A DNA stretch of 64,000 nucleotides from Comamonas sp. KCTC 72670 (GTDB lineage Bacteria > Myxococcota > Myxococcia > Myxococcales > Myxococcaceae). The DNA is taken from NCBI GenBank assembly GCA_014656495.1, contig BNCN01000003.1:682001-746000 (forward strand), written 5' to 3'. How positions within the stretch are numbered: the stretch's first letter is position 1; every line of letters begins with the position of its first letter. This document shows positions 16,793-24,658 of the stretch, piece by piece. Under the pieces are notes generated by a model. That model worked only from the letters and a program-made list of their open reading frames with translations. It did not search any database and had not been told where the DNA came from. The position numbers were made by a program, and so were the translations under genes.

Positions 16793-18907
16793 TCACGGCT
16801 GCAGCTCGCTCAGATACATCTCCGCCTTGCGCTTCACCTCGGAGCCTTCCGAGGCCGTCTCGATGACGACCTTGAACATCTCCGCCGCCGCCTGCGGGTC
16901 CCTGTCCCGCTGGATATACGCCCGCAGGAAGAGCTCCTCCGCCTTCTTCTGCAGGGTCTCCAGGCCCTCGCGCGCACGCCCGTCACCGGGGTTGAGCCGC
17001 AGCGCCTCGCGGAAGTGCGAACCGGCCGCGCCGAGGTCGCCCTTCTTCAACGCGCCCTGCCCCGCCGCCAGCGACGACGACGCGAGCTGTTCGTCGATGG
17101 TCCTCCCCAGCGAGCCGCGGAAGCCAATCTGCCGGTACAGCTCCGCCGCGCGGCGCAGCGGCTTGGCCGCGGCCTCCAGCGAGTTGGCGTCCAGCTTCTT
17201 CTGGCCGTCCTCCATCGACTTGCGGAACTGCGGGATGAGGCGCTTGAGGGCCAGGGCCCGCTCCCTCACGTCCTTGTCGGACTTGTACTTGTCCACCACC
17301 CGGTCGCACTCGAGCACCGCGCGCTGGTAGTCACCGCCGTTGAAGCGCCGCTCCACGTCGTTGAAGGCCTCGGCGATGAACTCCTTGCGCCGCTCCTTGG
17401 CCGCCTCGTTCGCGCGTGCCCGGGCGTTGTTGTCGCGGCGCGTCGCGTCCTGGGCCTCCTTCGCCAGCTCCGCCTCCAGGTCCGACAACCGCACCTCGTA
17501 GGCGGGCCGGTTCAGCTGCGGCAGCAGGGCAATCAACGGACGGATGGCCTCCGGGTCGCGCGTGGCGAACGACTCCTCCGCCTGCTGGATGCGAAAGGCG
17601 ATGTCCTTCTCCTCCAGCTCCGCCTCCAGCTTGCGGCGGACGTCATCCGTCTTCGCCGTGCCCTGCGGCGTCTCCGACAACTGCTTGCGCGCGGCGTCGA
17701 ACTGATTCTCCGCGATGAGCGCCCGCGCCGCGTCGAGCGACGCGATGACTTCCTGCTGCTTGCGCGCGCCCCGGGCCAGGTTGTCCACGTCGATGCCCGG
17801 CAGCAGCTTCTCCGCCTCCTCGACGAGCCGGACCGCGTTGGCGTATTCATCCGCGCGCACGGATTCGCGGGCCTGCTGCATCAGCACCTTCGCCCGTTCA
17901 ATCTTCGGATCGGGCGGCGGGGGCGGCGGAGGGCCCTTGGGCATCACGATGAGGCCCAGCACCAGCACCACCGCCAGGGCGCCGCCGCCACCAATCAGCG
18001 CCTTCTGCTTGCCCGTCAGCCCGCCTCCCGCTGAACGGGTGGGCGTGCTGCGGATGGGCGGGGGGCGCCGGGGAACGGCCACCGCGCCCTTGCTCCCGCC
18101 GCCCTCCTTGAGGTTGTCGGGCAGCTTGTAGTTGGCGTTGGTGGCCTCGTTGAAGCGGGGGTCATCTGGATCCACCTCGCTGCCACGCGCCGCGGCCTGG
18201 TTTCTCTTCTTCTCCTCCGCCTCGCGGGCGGCCTCTTCCTTCGCCTTCTTCTCCTCGGCGTCGCGGGCTTCGGCCTGGGCGCGCAGCTCCTTGATCTGCT
18301 CCGCTTCGTCCACGAAGCGCAGGCGCGTCTTGCCCATGGAGATCTCGTCTCCATGCTTCAGCAGGCACTCGTCCACGCGCTGGTCGTTGACCTGGGTGCC
18401 GCTGACGCTGCCCAGGTCGCGCATCACCACGCCGGACGGGCCGTACACGAGCTCCAGGTGACGGCGGGAGACGGACTGGTCCTCCAGCACGAAGTCGCAG
18501 TCCTTGTTGCGGCCCACCACCATCCGCACGCTCTGGAAGCGCTTCTTGCGCCCCTTGTCGGGGCCGTCCAGGACCACCATCTGCACCGGCGGGCCGGCGC
18601 GGGTGGCCTCGGAGTTCTCCTCCTCGTCCTCGTCGTTCCGGGCGTTGCGCTCCGCCTCCACGGCCTCGATGGAGGCCACGCGCGTCTCCCCCGTGAGGGA
18701 GCGGCCGGGCTCCTCCTCGCCGTAGAGCTCCGGGTTGGGGGGCCCATCCTCGGGGTAGGCCTCCTCGGCGGACGGCGCCGCGAAGTCCTCGTCTTCGATG
18801 GCGGGTCGGCGCCGGGCGGGAGATTTCATGGAGTCTGGGTCCTCGCCCGCACGGGCACCGGAACGGCCAGCACCAGCACGGGGAGAGGAAGGAGGACGAG
18901 GAGGCAT
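16793..18907 (-). CDS. FHA-domain / transmembrane / TPR-like signalling protein
   Basis: A 704-residue bitopic protein. Residues 1-105 are disordered and acidic. Residues about 109-199 are an FHA phosphothreonine-binding domain with VGRNKDCDFVL, SVSRRHLEL and SVSGTQVND. Residues about 203-240 are a charged coiled coil. A transmembrane helix follows at about 303-322, then a run of prolines. Residues about 335-700 are TPR-like helices (for example ALKKGDLGAAGSHFREALRLNPGDGRAREGLETL). I infer an inside FHA sensing Ser/Thr phosphorylation and an outside protein-binding tail. An alternative ATG at 18829 would drop 26 disordered residues; neither start has a strong ribosome site. It is first in a three-gene operon. 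Confidence 0.8.
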   Translation of the reverse strand: MPPRPPSSPRAGAGRSGARAGEDPDSMKSPARRRPAIEDEDFAAPSAEEAYPEDGPPNPELYGEEEPGRSLTGETRVASIEAVEAERNARNDEDEEENSEATRAGPPVQMVVLDGPDKGRKKRFQSVRMVVGRNKDCDFVLEDQSVSRRHLELVYGPSGVVMRDLGSVSGTQVNDQRVDECLLKHGDEISMGKTRLRFVDEAEQIKELRAQAEARDAEEKKAKEEAAREAEEKKRNQAAARGSEVDPDDPRFNEATNANYKLPDNLKEGGGSKGAVAVPRRPPPIRSTPTRSAGGGLTGKQKALIGGGGALAVVLVLGLIVMPKGPPPPPPPDPKIERAKVLMQQARESVRADEYANAVRLVEEAEKLLPGIDVDNLARGARKQQEVIASLDAARALIAENQFDAARKQLSETPQGTAKTDDVRRKLEAELEEKDIAFRIQQAEESFATRDPEAIRPLIALLPQLNRPAYEVRLSDLEAELAKEAQDATRRDNNARARANEAAKERRKEFIAEAFNDVERRFNGGDYQRAVLECDRVVDKYKSDKDVRERALALKRLIPQFRKSMEDGQKKLDANSLEAAAKPLRRAAELYRQIGFRGSLGRTIDEQLASSSLAAGQGALKKGDLGAAGSHFREALRLNPGDGRAREGLETLQKKAEELFLRAYIQRDRDPQAAAEMFKVVIETASEGSEVKRKAEMYLSELQP

Positions 18908-19011
18908 GGGGTGGGTTCCAGTCTCGAAGCGTCGCGCATCTTAGAGCGCCATCTCCACGGTGGGAATGCGGACAGGCCGCCGATCAGGGAAAGAACGGGG
19001 GCCCTTGAGCG

Positions 19012-19040
19012 TTGCTCCCGGCGGCGCCCCCTCCTATGTA
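19012..19040 (+). promoter_or_regulatory. Candidate promoter for tldD
   Basis: TTGCTC at 19012-19017, a 17-nt spacer, TATGTA at 19035-19040, ending 44 bp before the tldD ATG. The match is modest. Confidence 0.3.
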
Positions 19041-19084
19041 GGCTGCCACATACCCCAACGACTTCACCGCGGGAGTCCCGAAAT

Positions 19085-20566
19085 ATGCCCCGAGCGTCTG
19101 CGCCCTCGAAGCGCGCCCCCTCCTTGAAGCTCGCCCCACCGGTGGTCAGGCGGCCCTCGCCCGTCGCCCTGCTCCCCCAGCCGCTGGTCGAGCGCCTGCT
19201 CGCCGTGGCCATGGAGCGCGGGGGCGACTTCGCCGAGGTGTACGTCGAGCGCACGCTCACCACGGCCGTGCGGCTGGAGGAGTCGCGCATCACGAGCGCC
19301 CAGACGGGCCTGGTCCAGGGCGTGGGCGTGCGCGTCATCTCCGGTGGGAAGGTGGGCTACGCCTACTCCGACGACTGGGATGAGCCCGCCCTGCTGCGCG
19401 CGGCCTCCACCGCGGCCATGATTGCCCAGGGCGGCGGCGCCGAGCGCAGCTTCCCGGTGCGCCGCGCCGCGGTCCCCAGCCATTACCACGTCAGCACCCC
19501 GCTGATGGACGTGGAGGTGTCGCTGAAGACGGGCCTGCTGATGCGCGCCGACAAGGCCGCCCGCGCCTTCGACGCGAAGGTGAAGCAGGTGAACGGCGGC
19601 TACGTGGACCAGACGCGGCGCATCGCGGTGGCCAACACCCACGGCCGCTACACCGAGGACACCCAGGACTTGTGCCGCCTGTCCGTGATGGTGGTGGCCC
19701 AGGGCAAGGGCGGCGTGCGGCGCACCGGCATGTACGGCGGCGGCGGACGCGTGCCCTTCACCCACTGGGACACCTTCTCCCCCGAGGACGTGGCCCGTGA
19801 GGCGGCGCGTCAGGCGGTGGCCACGCTGGGCGCGGAGGACTGCGTGGCGGGCCCGCAGACGGTGGTGCTGGCGCCGGGCTGGAGCGGAATCCTGCTGCAC
19901 GAGGCGGTGGGCCACGGCCTGGAGGCGGACTTCATCCGCAAGGGCACCTCGCTGTTCGCTGGGAAACTGGGGCAGAAGGTGGCGTCCGACCTGGTCACCG
20001 TCATTGACGACGGCACCGTGTCCAGCGGGCGCGGCTCCATCAACATCGACGACGAGGGCAACCCCGGCGAGCGCAAGGTCCTCATCGAGAACGGCGTGCT
20101 GAAGGGCTACCTCTACGACAGCCTCAACGCGCAGCTCATGGGCCAGCGCAGCACCGGCAGCGGGCGGCGCGAGTCCTTCAAGCACCTGCCCATGCCCCGC
20201 ATGACGAACACCTTCCTGGCGCCGGGCGACCACGCCCCCGAGGACATCCTCAAGGAGGTGAAGCGCGGCCTGTACTGCGCCACCTTCGGCGGCGGACAGG
20301 TGGACATCACCAACGGCAACTTCGTCTTCGAGGTCAGCGAGGCGTATCAAATCGAGGACGGCAAGCTGGGCCGCCCGGTGAAGAACGCGACGCTGATTGG
20401 CGTGGGGCCGGAGGCGCTGAAGAACGTGTCGCGCGTGGGCTGCGACCCCATGCCCGACCCGGGCATGGGCGTGTGCGGCAAGAATGGCCAGTCCATGCCC
20501 GTGGGCGTGGGCCTGCCCACCGTGCGAATCGACAACATCACCGTCGGCGGAACCAAGGTCGCCTGA
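19085..20566 (+). CDS. tldD: Metalloprotease TldD
   Basis: 493 residues, the usual TldD length. The zinc site HEAVGH is at residues 272-277 (HExxxH), followed by the typical glycine-rich LIDDGTVSSGRGS-like stretch and GVLKGYLYDSLNAQLMG. C-terminal GEVs and TVGGTKVA close the fold. TldD works with TldE as a heterodimer that cleaves unfolded peptides, for example in microcin B17 maturation or CcdA degradation in E. coli. tldE follows 15 bp downstream, so the pair is one operon. The ATG at 19085 follows no strong ribosome site. No peptide precursor gene is recognisable next to it. Confidence 0.93.
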   Translation: MPRASAPSKRAPSLKLAPPVVRRPSPVALLPQPLVERLLAVAMERGGDFAEVYVERTLTTAVRLEESRITSAQTGLVQGVGVRVISGGKVGYAYSDDWDEPALLRAASTAAMIAQGGGAERSFPVRRAAVPSHYHVSTPLMDVEVSLKTGLLMRADKAARAFDAKVKQVNGGYVDQTRRIAVANTHGRYTEDTQDLCRLSVMVVAQGKGGVRRTGMYGGGGRVPFTHWDTFSPEDVAREAARQAVATLGAEDCVAGPQTVVLAPGWSGILLHEAVGHGLEADFIRKGTSLFAGKLGQKVASDLVTVIDDGTVSSGRGSINIDDEGNPGERKVLIENGVLKGYLYDSLNAQLMGQRSTGSGRRESFKHLPMPRMTNTFLAPGDHAPEDILKEVKRGLYCATFGGGQVDITNGNFVFEVSEAYQIEDGKLGRPVKNATLIGVGPEALKNVSRVGCDPMPDPGMGVCGKNGQSMPVGVGLPTVRIDNITVGGTKVA

Positions 20567-20581
20567 GAGGGAGCGCCAACC

Positions 20582-21928
20582 ATGGACTACCAACAGCTCG
20601 CGAAGAGAATCGTCCAGCGCGCCAAGCGCAAGGGTGCCCGTCAGGCGGAGGCCTTCCTGGAGGTGGGCCGCCAGAGCAGCGTGCGCGTGCACGAGGGCCA
20701 GATTGAAGACCTCACCCAGTCCACCAGCAAGGGCGTGGGCGTGCGCGTGGTGCTCAAGGACCGGCTGGGCTTCGCCTACACGTCCGACTTCGACCCCGCC
20801 GCCGTGGACCACATCGTGGACCAGGCGCTGAAGCTGGCCGAGTTCTCCGCGCCCAACAAGCTCAACGGCCTGCCCTCCGGCAAGGACCTGGGCCGCTTCG
20901 GAGACACGGGCCTGCTCTTCGACACGAAGGTCGCGGAGCTCCCCGGGGACTGGAAGATCAAGACGGCGCTGGAGGTGGAGAAGGCCGCCCGCGCGGAGGA
21001 CTCGCGCATCATCGCCTTCAACGGCGTGGGCGCCGGAGACTCCGTGTCGGAAATCTACATGGCCTCCTCCGAGGGCATGACGGGCGCGTACTCGGGCACC
21101 TACGTGTACCTGTACGCGGCGCCCGTGGCGTCGGACGGCAGCGGGCTCCAGACGGGCTACTGGATGGACTACCGCCGCTTCCTCGACGACCTGGACGGGC
21201 CGGAGTCCATTGGCCGCGAGGCCACGCGCCGCGCGGTGCGGATGCTGGGCGCCAGACGCGTGAAGACGCAGCAGGTGCCGGTGCTCTTCAGCCCGCAGGT
21301 GGCCGCGTCGTTCGTGTCGGACGTGGCGGGCGCGGCGGACGGCAACTCCGTGTACCAGAAGGCCAGCCTCCTGGCGCCGCTGCTGGGCAAGCGGCTGGCG
21401 GGCGCGCACGTCACGCTGGTGGATGACGGCCTGATGCCCCGCGGCCTGGCCACCGCGCCCTTCGACGGCGAAGGCGTGCCCACGCGGCGCACGCCCATCA
21501 TCGAACAGGGCGTGCTCAAGTCCTTCCTCTATGACGCCTTCACCGCGCGCAAGGCGAAGGCGCGCTCCACGGGCAACGCGGCGCGCGGCTACAACGGCCT
21601 GCCCGCCATCGGCACCAGCAACCTGTACCTGGAGCCGGGCACGAAGACGCCGGAGGCGCTGCTGCGCGAGGTGGACAGCGGCTTCTACGTCACCGCGCTG
21701 CTCGGCCACGGCACGGACCCGGTGACGGGCGAGCTGTCCGCGGGCGCCAACGGCCTGTGGATTGAGAAGGGCGAGCTGACCCACCCGGTCCAGGAGGTGA
21801 CGGTGGCGGGCCACCTGCTGCAGATGCTCAAGGACCTGGACGGCATTGGCAGCGACCTCCAGTTCCGCAGTGGCGCGGTGGGCGCGCCCACTGTCCGCTT
21901 CCGGCAGCTCACCGTCTCGGGCGAGTAG
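20582..21928 (+). CDS. tldE: TldE/PmbA, non-catalytic partner of TldD
   Basis: A 448-residue homologue of TldD that lacks the HExxxH zinc motif, as expected for TldE (PmbA). Visible family blocks are RQAEAFLEVGRQSSVRVHEGQIEDLTQS, GVGVRVV, GVLKSFLYDAFTARKAKARSTGN (with the GNAARGYNG loop) and the closing GAPTVRFRQLTVSG. It completes the TldD-TldE protease. A strong stem-loop follows the stop. Confidence 0.92.
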   Translation: MDYQQLAKRIVQRAKRKGARQAEAFLEVGRQSSVRVHEGQIEDLTQSTSKGVGVRVVLKDRLGFAYTSDFDPAAVDHIVDQALKLAEFSAPNKLNGLPSGKDLGRFGDTGLLFDTKVAELPGDWKIKTALEVEKAARAEDSRIIAFNGVGAGDSVSEIYMASSEGMTGAYSGTYVYLYAAPVASDGSGLQTGYWMDYRRFLDDLDGPESIGREATRRAVRMLGARRVKTQQVPVLFSPQVAASFVSDVAGAADGNSVYQKASLLAPLLGKRLAGAHVTLVDDGLMPRGLATAPFDGEGVPTRRTPIIEQGVLKSFLYDAFTARKAKARSTGNAARGYNGLPAIGTSNLYLEPGTKTPEALLREVDSGFYVTALLGHGTDPVTGELSAGANGLWIEKGELTHPVQEVTVAGHLLQMLKDLDGIGSDLQFRSGAVGAPTVRFRQLTVSGE

Positions 21929-21938
21929 CCCCCCCTTC

Positions 21939-21973
21939 CACGTCCCCCTACCGTGCGCCGGCGGGGGGACGTG
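21939..21973 (+). terminator. Stem-loop after tldDE
   Basis: CACGTCCCCC, a 15-nt loop, GGGGGACGTG: a 10-bp perfect stem, 10 bp after the tldE stop. No U-run. Confidence 0.5.
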
Positions 21974-22022
21974 TCAGGGCCTCCTCGTAGAACGCCGAAG
22001 CAGCACGAGGAGGGTGCAGCCC

Positions 22023-23030
22023 ATGGCAGCGAAGTCCGCACGCAAGTCCCCCGCCGCGAAGAAGGCGGCCACGCCCCGCAGGCCCCGCCGCAAGAAGGCG
22101 GAGCCGAAGTCGCGGGGCCTGTCCCCCGCGGAGGTGGCCAGCGACTCGGTGGAGTACCCCACCGAGCTGCTCGAGGCGGTGCGCGAGGACGGCGGTGAGG
22201 TGCTCGGCGTGTACCGAGATCCGCTGGGCGGCCACCCCGTGGTGTTCTCCGTGCTGCCCATCGACAAGGTGGAGCCCACGCCCTACCAGCGCGACCTGTC
22301 CGAGCCCCACGTGAAGCGGCTGGCGGGCGCCATGGAGCGGCTGGACCGCTTCCTGGATCCCGTCATCGCCGTGCGCAAGGACGGCCGGTACTGGACGCCC
22401 AACGGCAACCACCGCCTCCACGCCAGCCGGATGCTGGGCGCCAGGAGCATCATCGCCCTGGTGCTGCCCGACGAGGACGTGGCCTATCAAATCCTCGCCC
22501 TCAACACGGAGAAGGCCCACAACCTCAAGGAGCGCTCGCTGGAGGTCGTCCGCATGTACCGCGGGCTGGTGGGCGCCGGGCGGAAGGGCAAGGAGTCCGC
22601 CTTCGCGCACCTCTTCGAGGAGCCGTCCTTCATCACCCTGGGCGCCGCCTACGAGCTGCGCCCCCGCTTCTCCGCGGGCGCCTACCACCCCTTCGTGAAG
22701 GTGGTGGAGGACTTCCTCGACCTGCCGCTGGAGGACGCCCTGCCCCTGCGAGAGACCCGGGCCCAGCGGCTGCTGGAGCTGGACGACGCCGTGGTGGCCG
22801 TGGTGGACGCGCTCAAGGAGCGCGGCCTCCAGAGCCCGTACCTCAAGAACTTCGTCGTCGCGCGCATCAACTTCCTCCGCTTCCGCAAGGACGGCGGAAA
22901 GCCGGACTTCGACGGCACCGTGGACCGGATGCTGGCCAGCGCCCGCAAGTTCAACGTCGACAAGGTGCGTCGCGAGGACATTGGCCGCATGGGCGGCGGT
23001 CCCCTGGAGCCGGACGAGGAATCAGCTTAG
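22023..23030 (+). CDS. ParB/Spo0J-like N-terminal domain protein (orphan)
   Basis: A 335-residue protein. Residues 1-40 are a basic, alanine/lysine-rich tail of histone-like composition. Residues about 70-185 match the ParB CTPase/nuclease-type domain: LPIDKVEPTPYQRDLSEPHVKRLAGAM, VIAVRKDGRYWTPNGNHRLHASRMLGA (the GERR-like motif is GNHR here) and AYQILALNTEKAHNLKERSLEVVRMY. The rest is helical, without an obvious ParB helix-turn-helix pair. There is no parA neighbour and I see no parS-like site, so a role in chromosome partition is doubtful. The start follows AGGAGG. It lies 31 bp before the NtrC-like activator gene. Confidence 0.7.
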   Translation: MAAKSARKSPAAKKAATPRRPRRKKAEPKSRGLSPAEVASDSVEYPTELLEAVREDGGEVLGVYRDPLGGHPVVFSVLPIDKVEPTPYQRDLSEPHVKRLAGAMERLDRFLDPVIAVRKDGRYWTPNGNHRLHASRMLGARSIIALVLPDEDVAYQILALNTEKAHNLKERSLEVVRMYRGLVGAGRKGKESAFAHLFEEPSFITLGAAYELRPRFSAGAYHPFVKVVEDFLDLPLEDALPLRETRAQRLLELDDAVVAVVDALKERGLQSPYLKNFVVARINFLRFRKDGGKPDFDGTVDRMLASARKFNVDKVRREDIGRMGGGPLEPDEESA

Positions 23031-23045
23031 GGAACACGGATTGCA
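23030..23045 (+). promoter_or_regulatory. Weak sigma-54-like element before the NtrC-like gene
   Basis: GG at 23031-23032 and TTGCA at 23041-23045 give the GG-N10-GC spacing of sigma-54 promoters; the -24 half is otherwise poor. It would fit autoregulation of the activator gene but could be chance. Confidence 0.25.
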
Positions 23046-23061
23046 GGCGAATGTGTCCAAC

Positions 23062-24465
23062 ATGACATCCCCCACGGTCCTGGTCGTCGACGACGACCGC
23101 GCGAACCTCGACTCGGTCATCCGCATCTTCCAGCGGGAGGGCATGGCCACGCTCGCCGCCGCCAACGGCACGGAGGCGCTGGAGCTGCTGCGCCGGCCGG
23201 AGGTCGCCGCCATGGTGACCGACCTGATGATGCCCAACATGGACGGCCAGGAGCTGCTGCGCGCCGCGCGCGCCATCCGGCCGGACGTGGAGGTGGTGCT
23301 GATGACGGCCTACGGCACGGTGGAGACGGCCGTCGCGGCGATGAAGGACGGGGCCTACGACTTCATCACCAAGCCCCTCAAGCGCCACGCCCTGGTGAAG
23401 GCCATCCAGAAGGCGCTGGAGAAGCGCGCGCTGGTGGCGGAGAACCAGTCGCTCAAGGCCAAGCTCGCGGAGATGAACGCGGCGGGCGGGCGCTCCATGG
23501 TGGGCCAGTCCCCCGCCTTCCGCGCCATGCTGGACACCATCCGCCAGGCGGCGCCCTCCACCGCCACGGTGCTGCTCTTGGGTGAGTCCGGCACGGGCAA
23601 GGAGCTGGCCGCCCGCTCCGTGCACGAGTTCTCCCAGCGCGTCCGGGGGCCCTTCGTCGCCGTCAACTGCGGCGCCCTGCCGGAGAACATCCTGGAGGCG
23701 GAGCTCTTCGGCGTGGAGCGCGGCGCCTTCACCGGCGCGGTGGCCCGCCGCGAGGGCCGCTTCGAGCGCGCCCACGGCGGCACGCTCTTCCTCGACGAGG
23801 TCGGCGAGATGCCCCTGCCCGCGCAGGTGAAGCTGCTCCGCGCGCTGGCCGAGGGTGAAATCGAGCGGCTGGGCGGCACGCAGACGGTGAAGGTGGACGT
23901 GCGCCTGGTGGCGGCCACCAACAAGGACCTGCAGAAGGAGGTCGCCGAGGGCCGCTTCCGCGAGGACCTCTACTACCGCCTCAACGTGGTGGAGATTCGC
24001 GTGCCCGCGCTCGCCTCGCGCCGCGAGGACATCCCCCTCCTGGCGGACGCCTTCCTGCGCCGCTTCGCCGCCAAGAATGGCAAGGTGCTGCGCGGCTTCT
24101 CGCAGGAGGCGCTCGGCGTGCTGGAGAACTACGCCTGGCCGGGCAACGTGCGCGAGTTGGAGCACGCGGTGGAGCGCGCCGTGGTGCTGGCGCGCGGCGA
24201 GGTGCTGGAGGCCAGCGACCTGCCGGAGTCCGTGCGCAAGGGCCCGCTGGGCTCCGCCGGACAGCTCGTCATCCCCATCGGGACGCCCATGGAGGAGATC
24301 GAGCGCCGGGTGATCCACGAGACGCTCCGTCACACCCGCGGCGACAAGACGCTGGCCGCCCGGCTGCTGGGCATCGCCGCCCGGACCATCTACCGCAAGC
24401 TGGAGCGCGAGCAGTCCACCGGGGACGCCCCCCTCACCACGCCCCCTTCTCCGGACGACGACTGA
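23062..24465 (+). CDS. NtrC-family sigma-54-dependent response regulator
   Basis: 467 residues from the ATG at 23062; GTG 23053 and TTG 23041 are possible upstream starts. The receiver domain (about 4-120) has the acidic pocket DDD at residues 10-12, phosphoacceptor Asp54 (VTDLMMPNMDG) and the conserved lysine in FITKPL. The AAA+ domain (about 140-375) has Walker A GESGTGKE, the sigma-54 contact loop GAFTGA at 221-226 and Walker B GTLFLDEVGEM. The C-terminal Fis-type helix-turn-helix ends in ARTIYRKLE. No histidine kinase is adjacent. It lies immediately upstream of the type II secretion operon and its sigma-54 promoter, so it is the obvious candidate activator. In M. xanthus I recall Nla4 at this position; this is not verified. 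Confidence 0.9.
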   Translation: MTSPTVLVVDDDRANLDSVIRIFQREGMATLAAANGTEALELLRRPEVAAMVTDLMMPNMDGQELLRAARAIRPDVEVVLMTAYGTVETAVAAMKDGAYDFITKPLKRHALVKAIQKALEKRALVAENQSLKAKLAEMNAAGGRSMVGQSPAFRAMLDTIRQAAPSTATVLLLGESGTGKELAARSVHEFSQRVRGPFVAVNCGALPENILEAELFGVERGAFTGAVARREGRFERAHGGTLFLDEVGEMPLPAQVKLLRALAEGEIERLGGTQTVKVDVRLVAATNKDLQKEVAEGRFREDLYYRLNVVEIRVPALASRREDIPLLADAFLRRFAAKNGKVLRGFSQEALGVLENYAWPGNVRELEHAVERAVVLARGEVLEASDLPESVRKGPLGSAGQLVIPIGTPMEEIERRVIHETLRHTRGDKTLAARLLGIAARTIYRKLEREQSTGDAPLTTPPSPDDD

Positions 24466-24545
24466 CAGGGCGTCACACGGGCCCCCGCCCGCCTTTGACA
24501 ATTTGTCCGGCGGGGTTTCAGGGGCGCCGGCCCGCGTCAGGGGCA

Positions 24546-24570
24546 CTTGGTATTCCGGAATAATTCCAAG
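24546..24570. promoter_or_regulatory. AT-rich palindrome upstream of gspC, candidate activator site
   Basis: A perfect 12-bp palindrome TATTCCGGAATA at 24551-24562 is flanked by CTTGG (24546-24550) and CCAAG (24566-24570), giving a larger near-symmetric element. It is conspicuously AT-rich for this genome. Its centre lies about 55 bp upstream of the -24 element, a plausible distance for a sigma-54 enhancer-binding protein. It could instead be a stem-loop after the regulator gene. Confidence 0.45.
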
Positions 24571-24610
24571 TGGTTGGCCGTAGGTCCTGTCTTGCCCGCC
24601 TGGCCCGCGA

Positions 24611-24626
24611 TGGCACCTGGCTTGCT
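24611..24626 (+). promoter_or_regulatory. Sigma-54 (-24/-12) promoter of the gsp operon
   Basis: TGGCAC-N5-TTGCT. The invariant GG (24612-24613) and GC (24624-24625) are separated by exactly 10 nt, and the hexamer and pentamer match the consensus except for the base after TGGCAC. Initiation would be near 24636, leaving a leader of about 22 nt with GGAAG before the gspC ATG at 24659. An NtrC-type activator is encoded just upstream. Confidence 0.7.
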
Positions 24627-24658
24627 CAACGTGGGCCCGGCTTTCACCCGGAAGCGTG

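Noticed and set aside
19064-21814. A 916-codon minus-strand frame opposite tldD and tldE
   Set aside because: Shadow frame: the forward genes carry family motifs and the reverse frame does not.
23062-24465. Assigning the regulator the name nla4
   Set aside because: Position next to the gsp operon fits my memory of M. xanthus, but this could not be verified, so no symbol was given.
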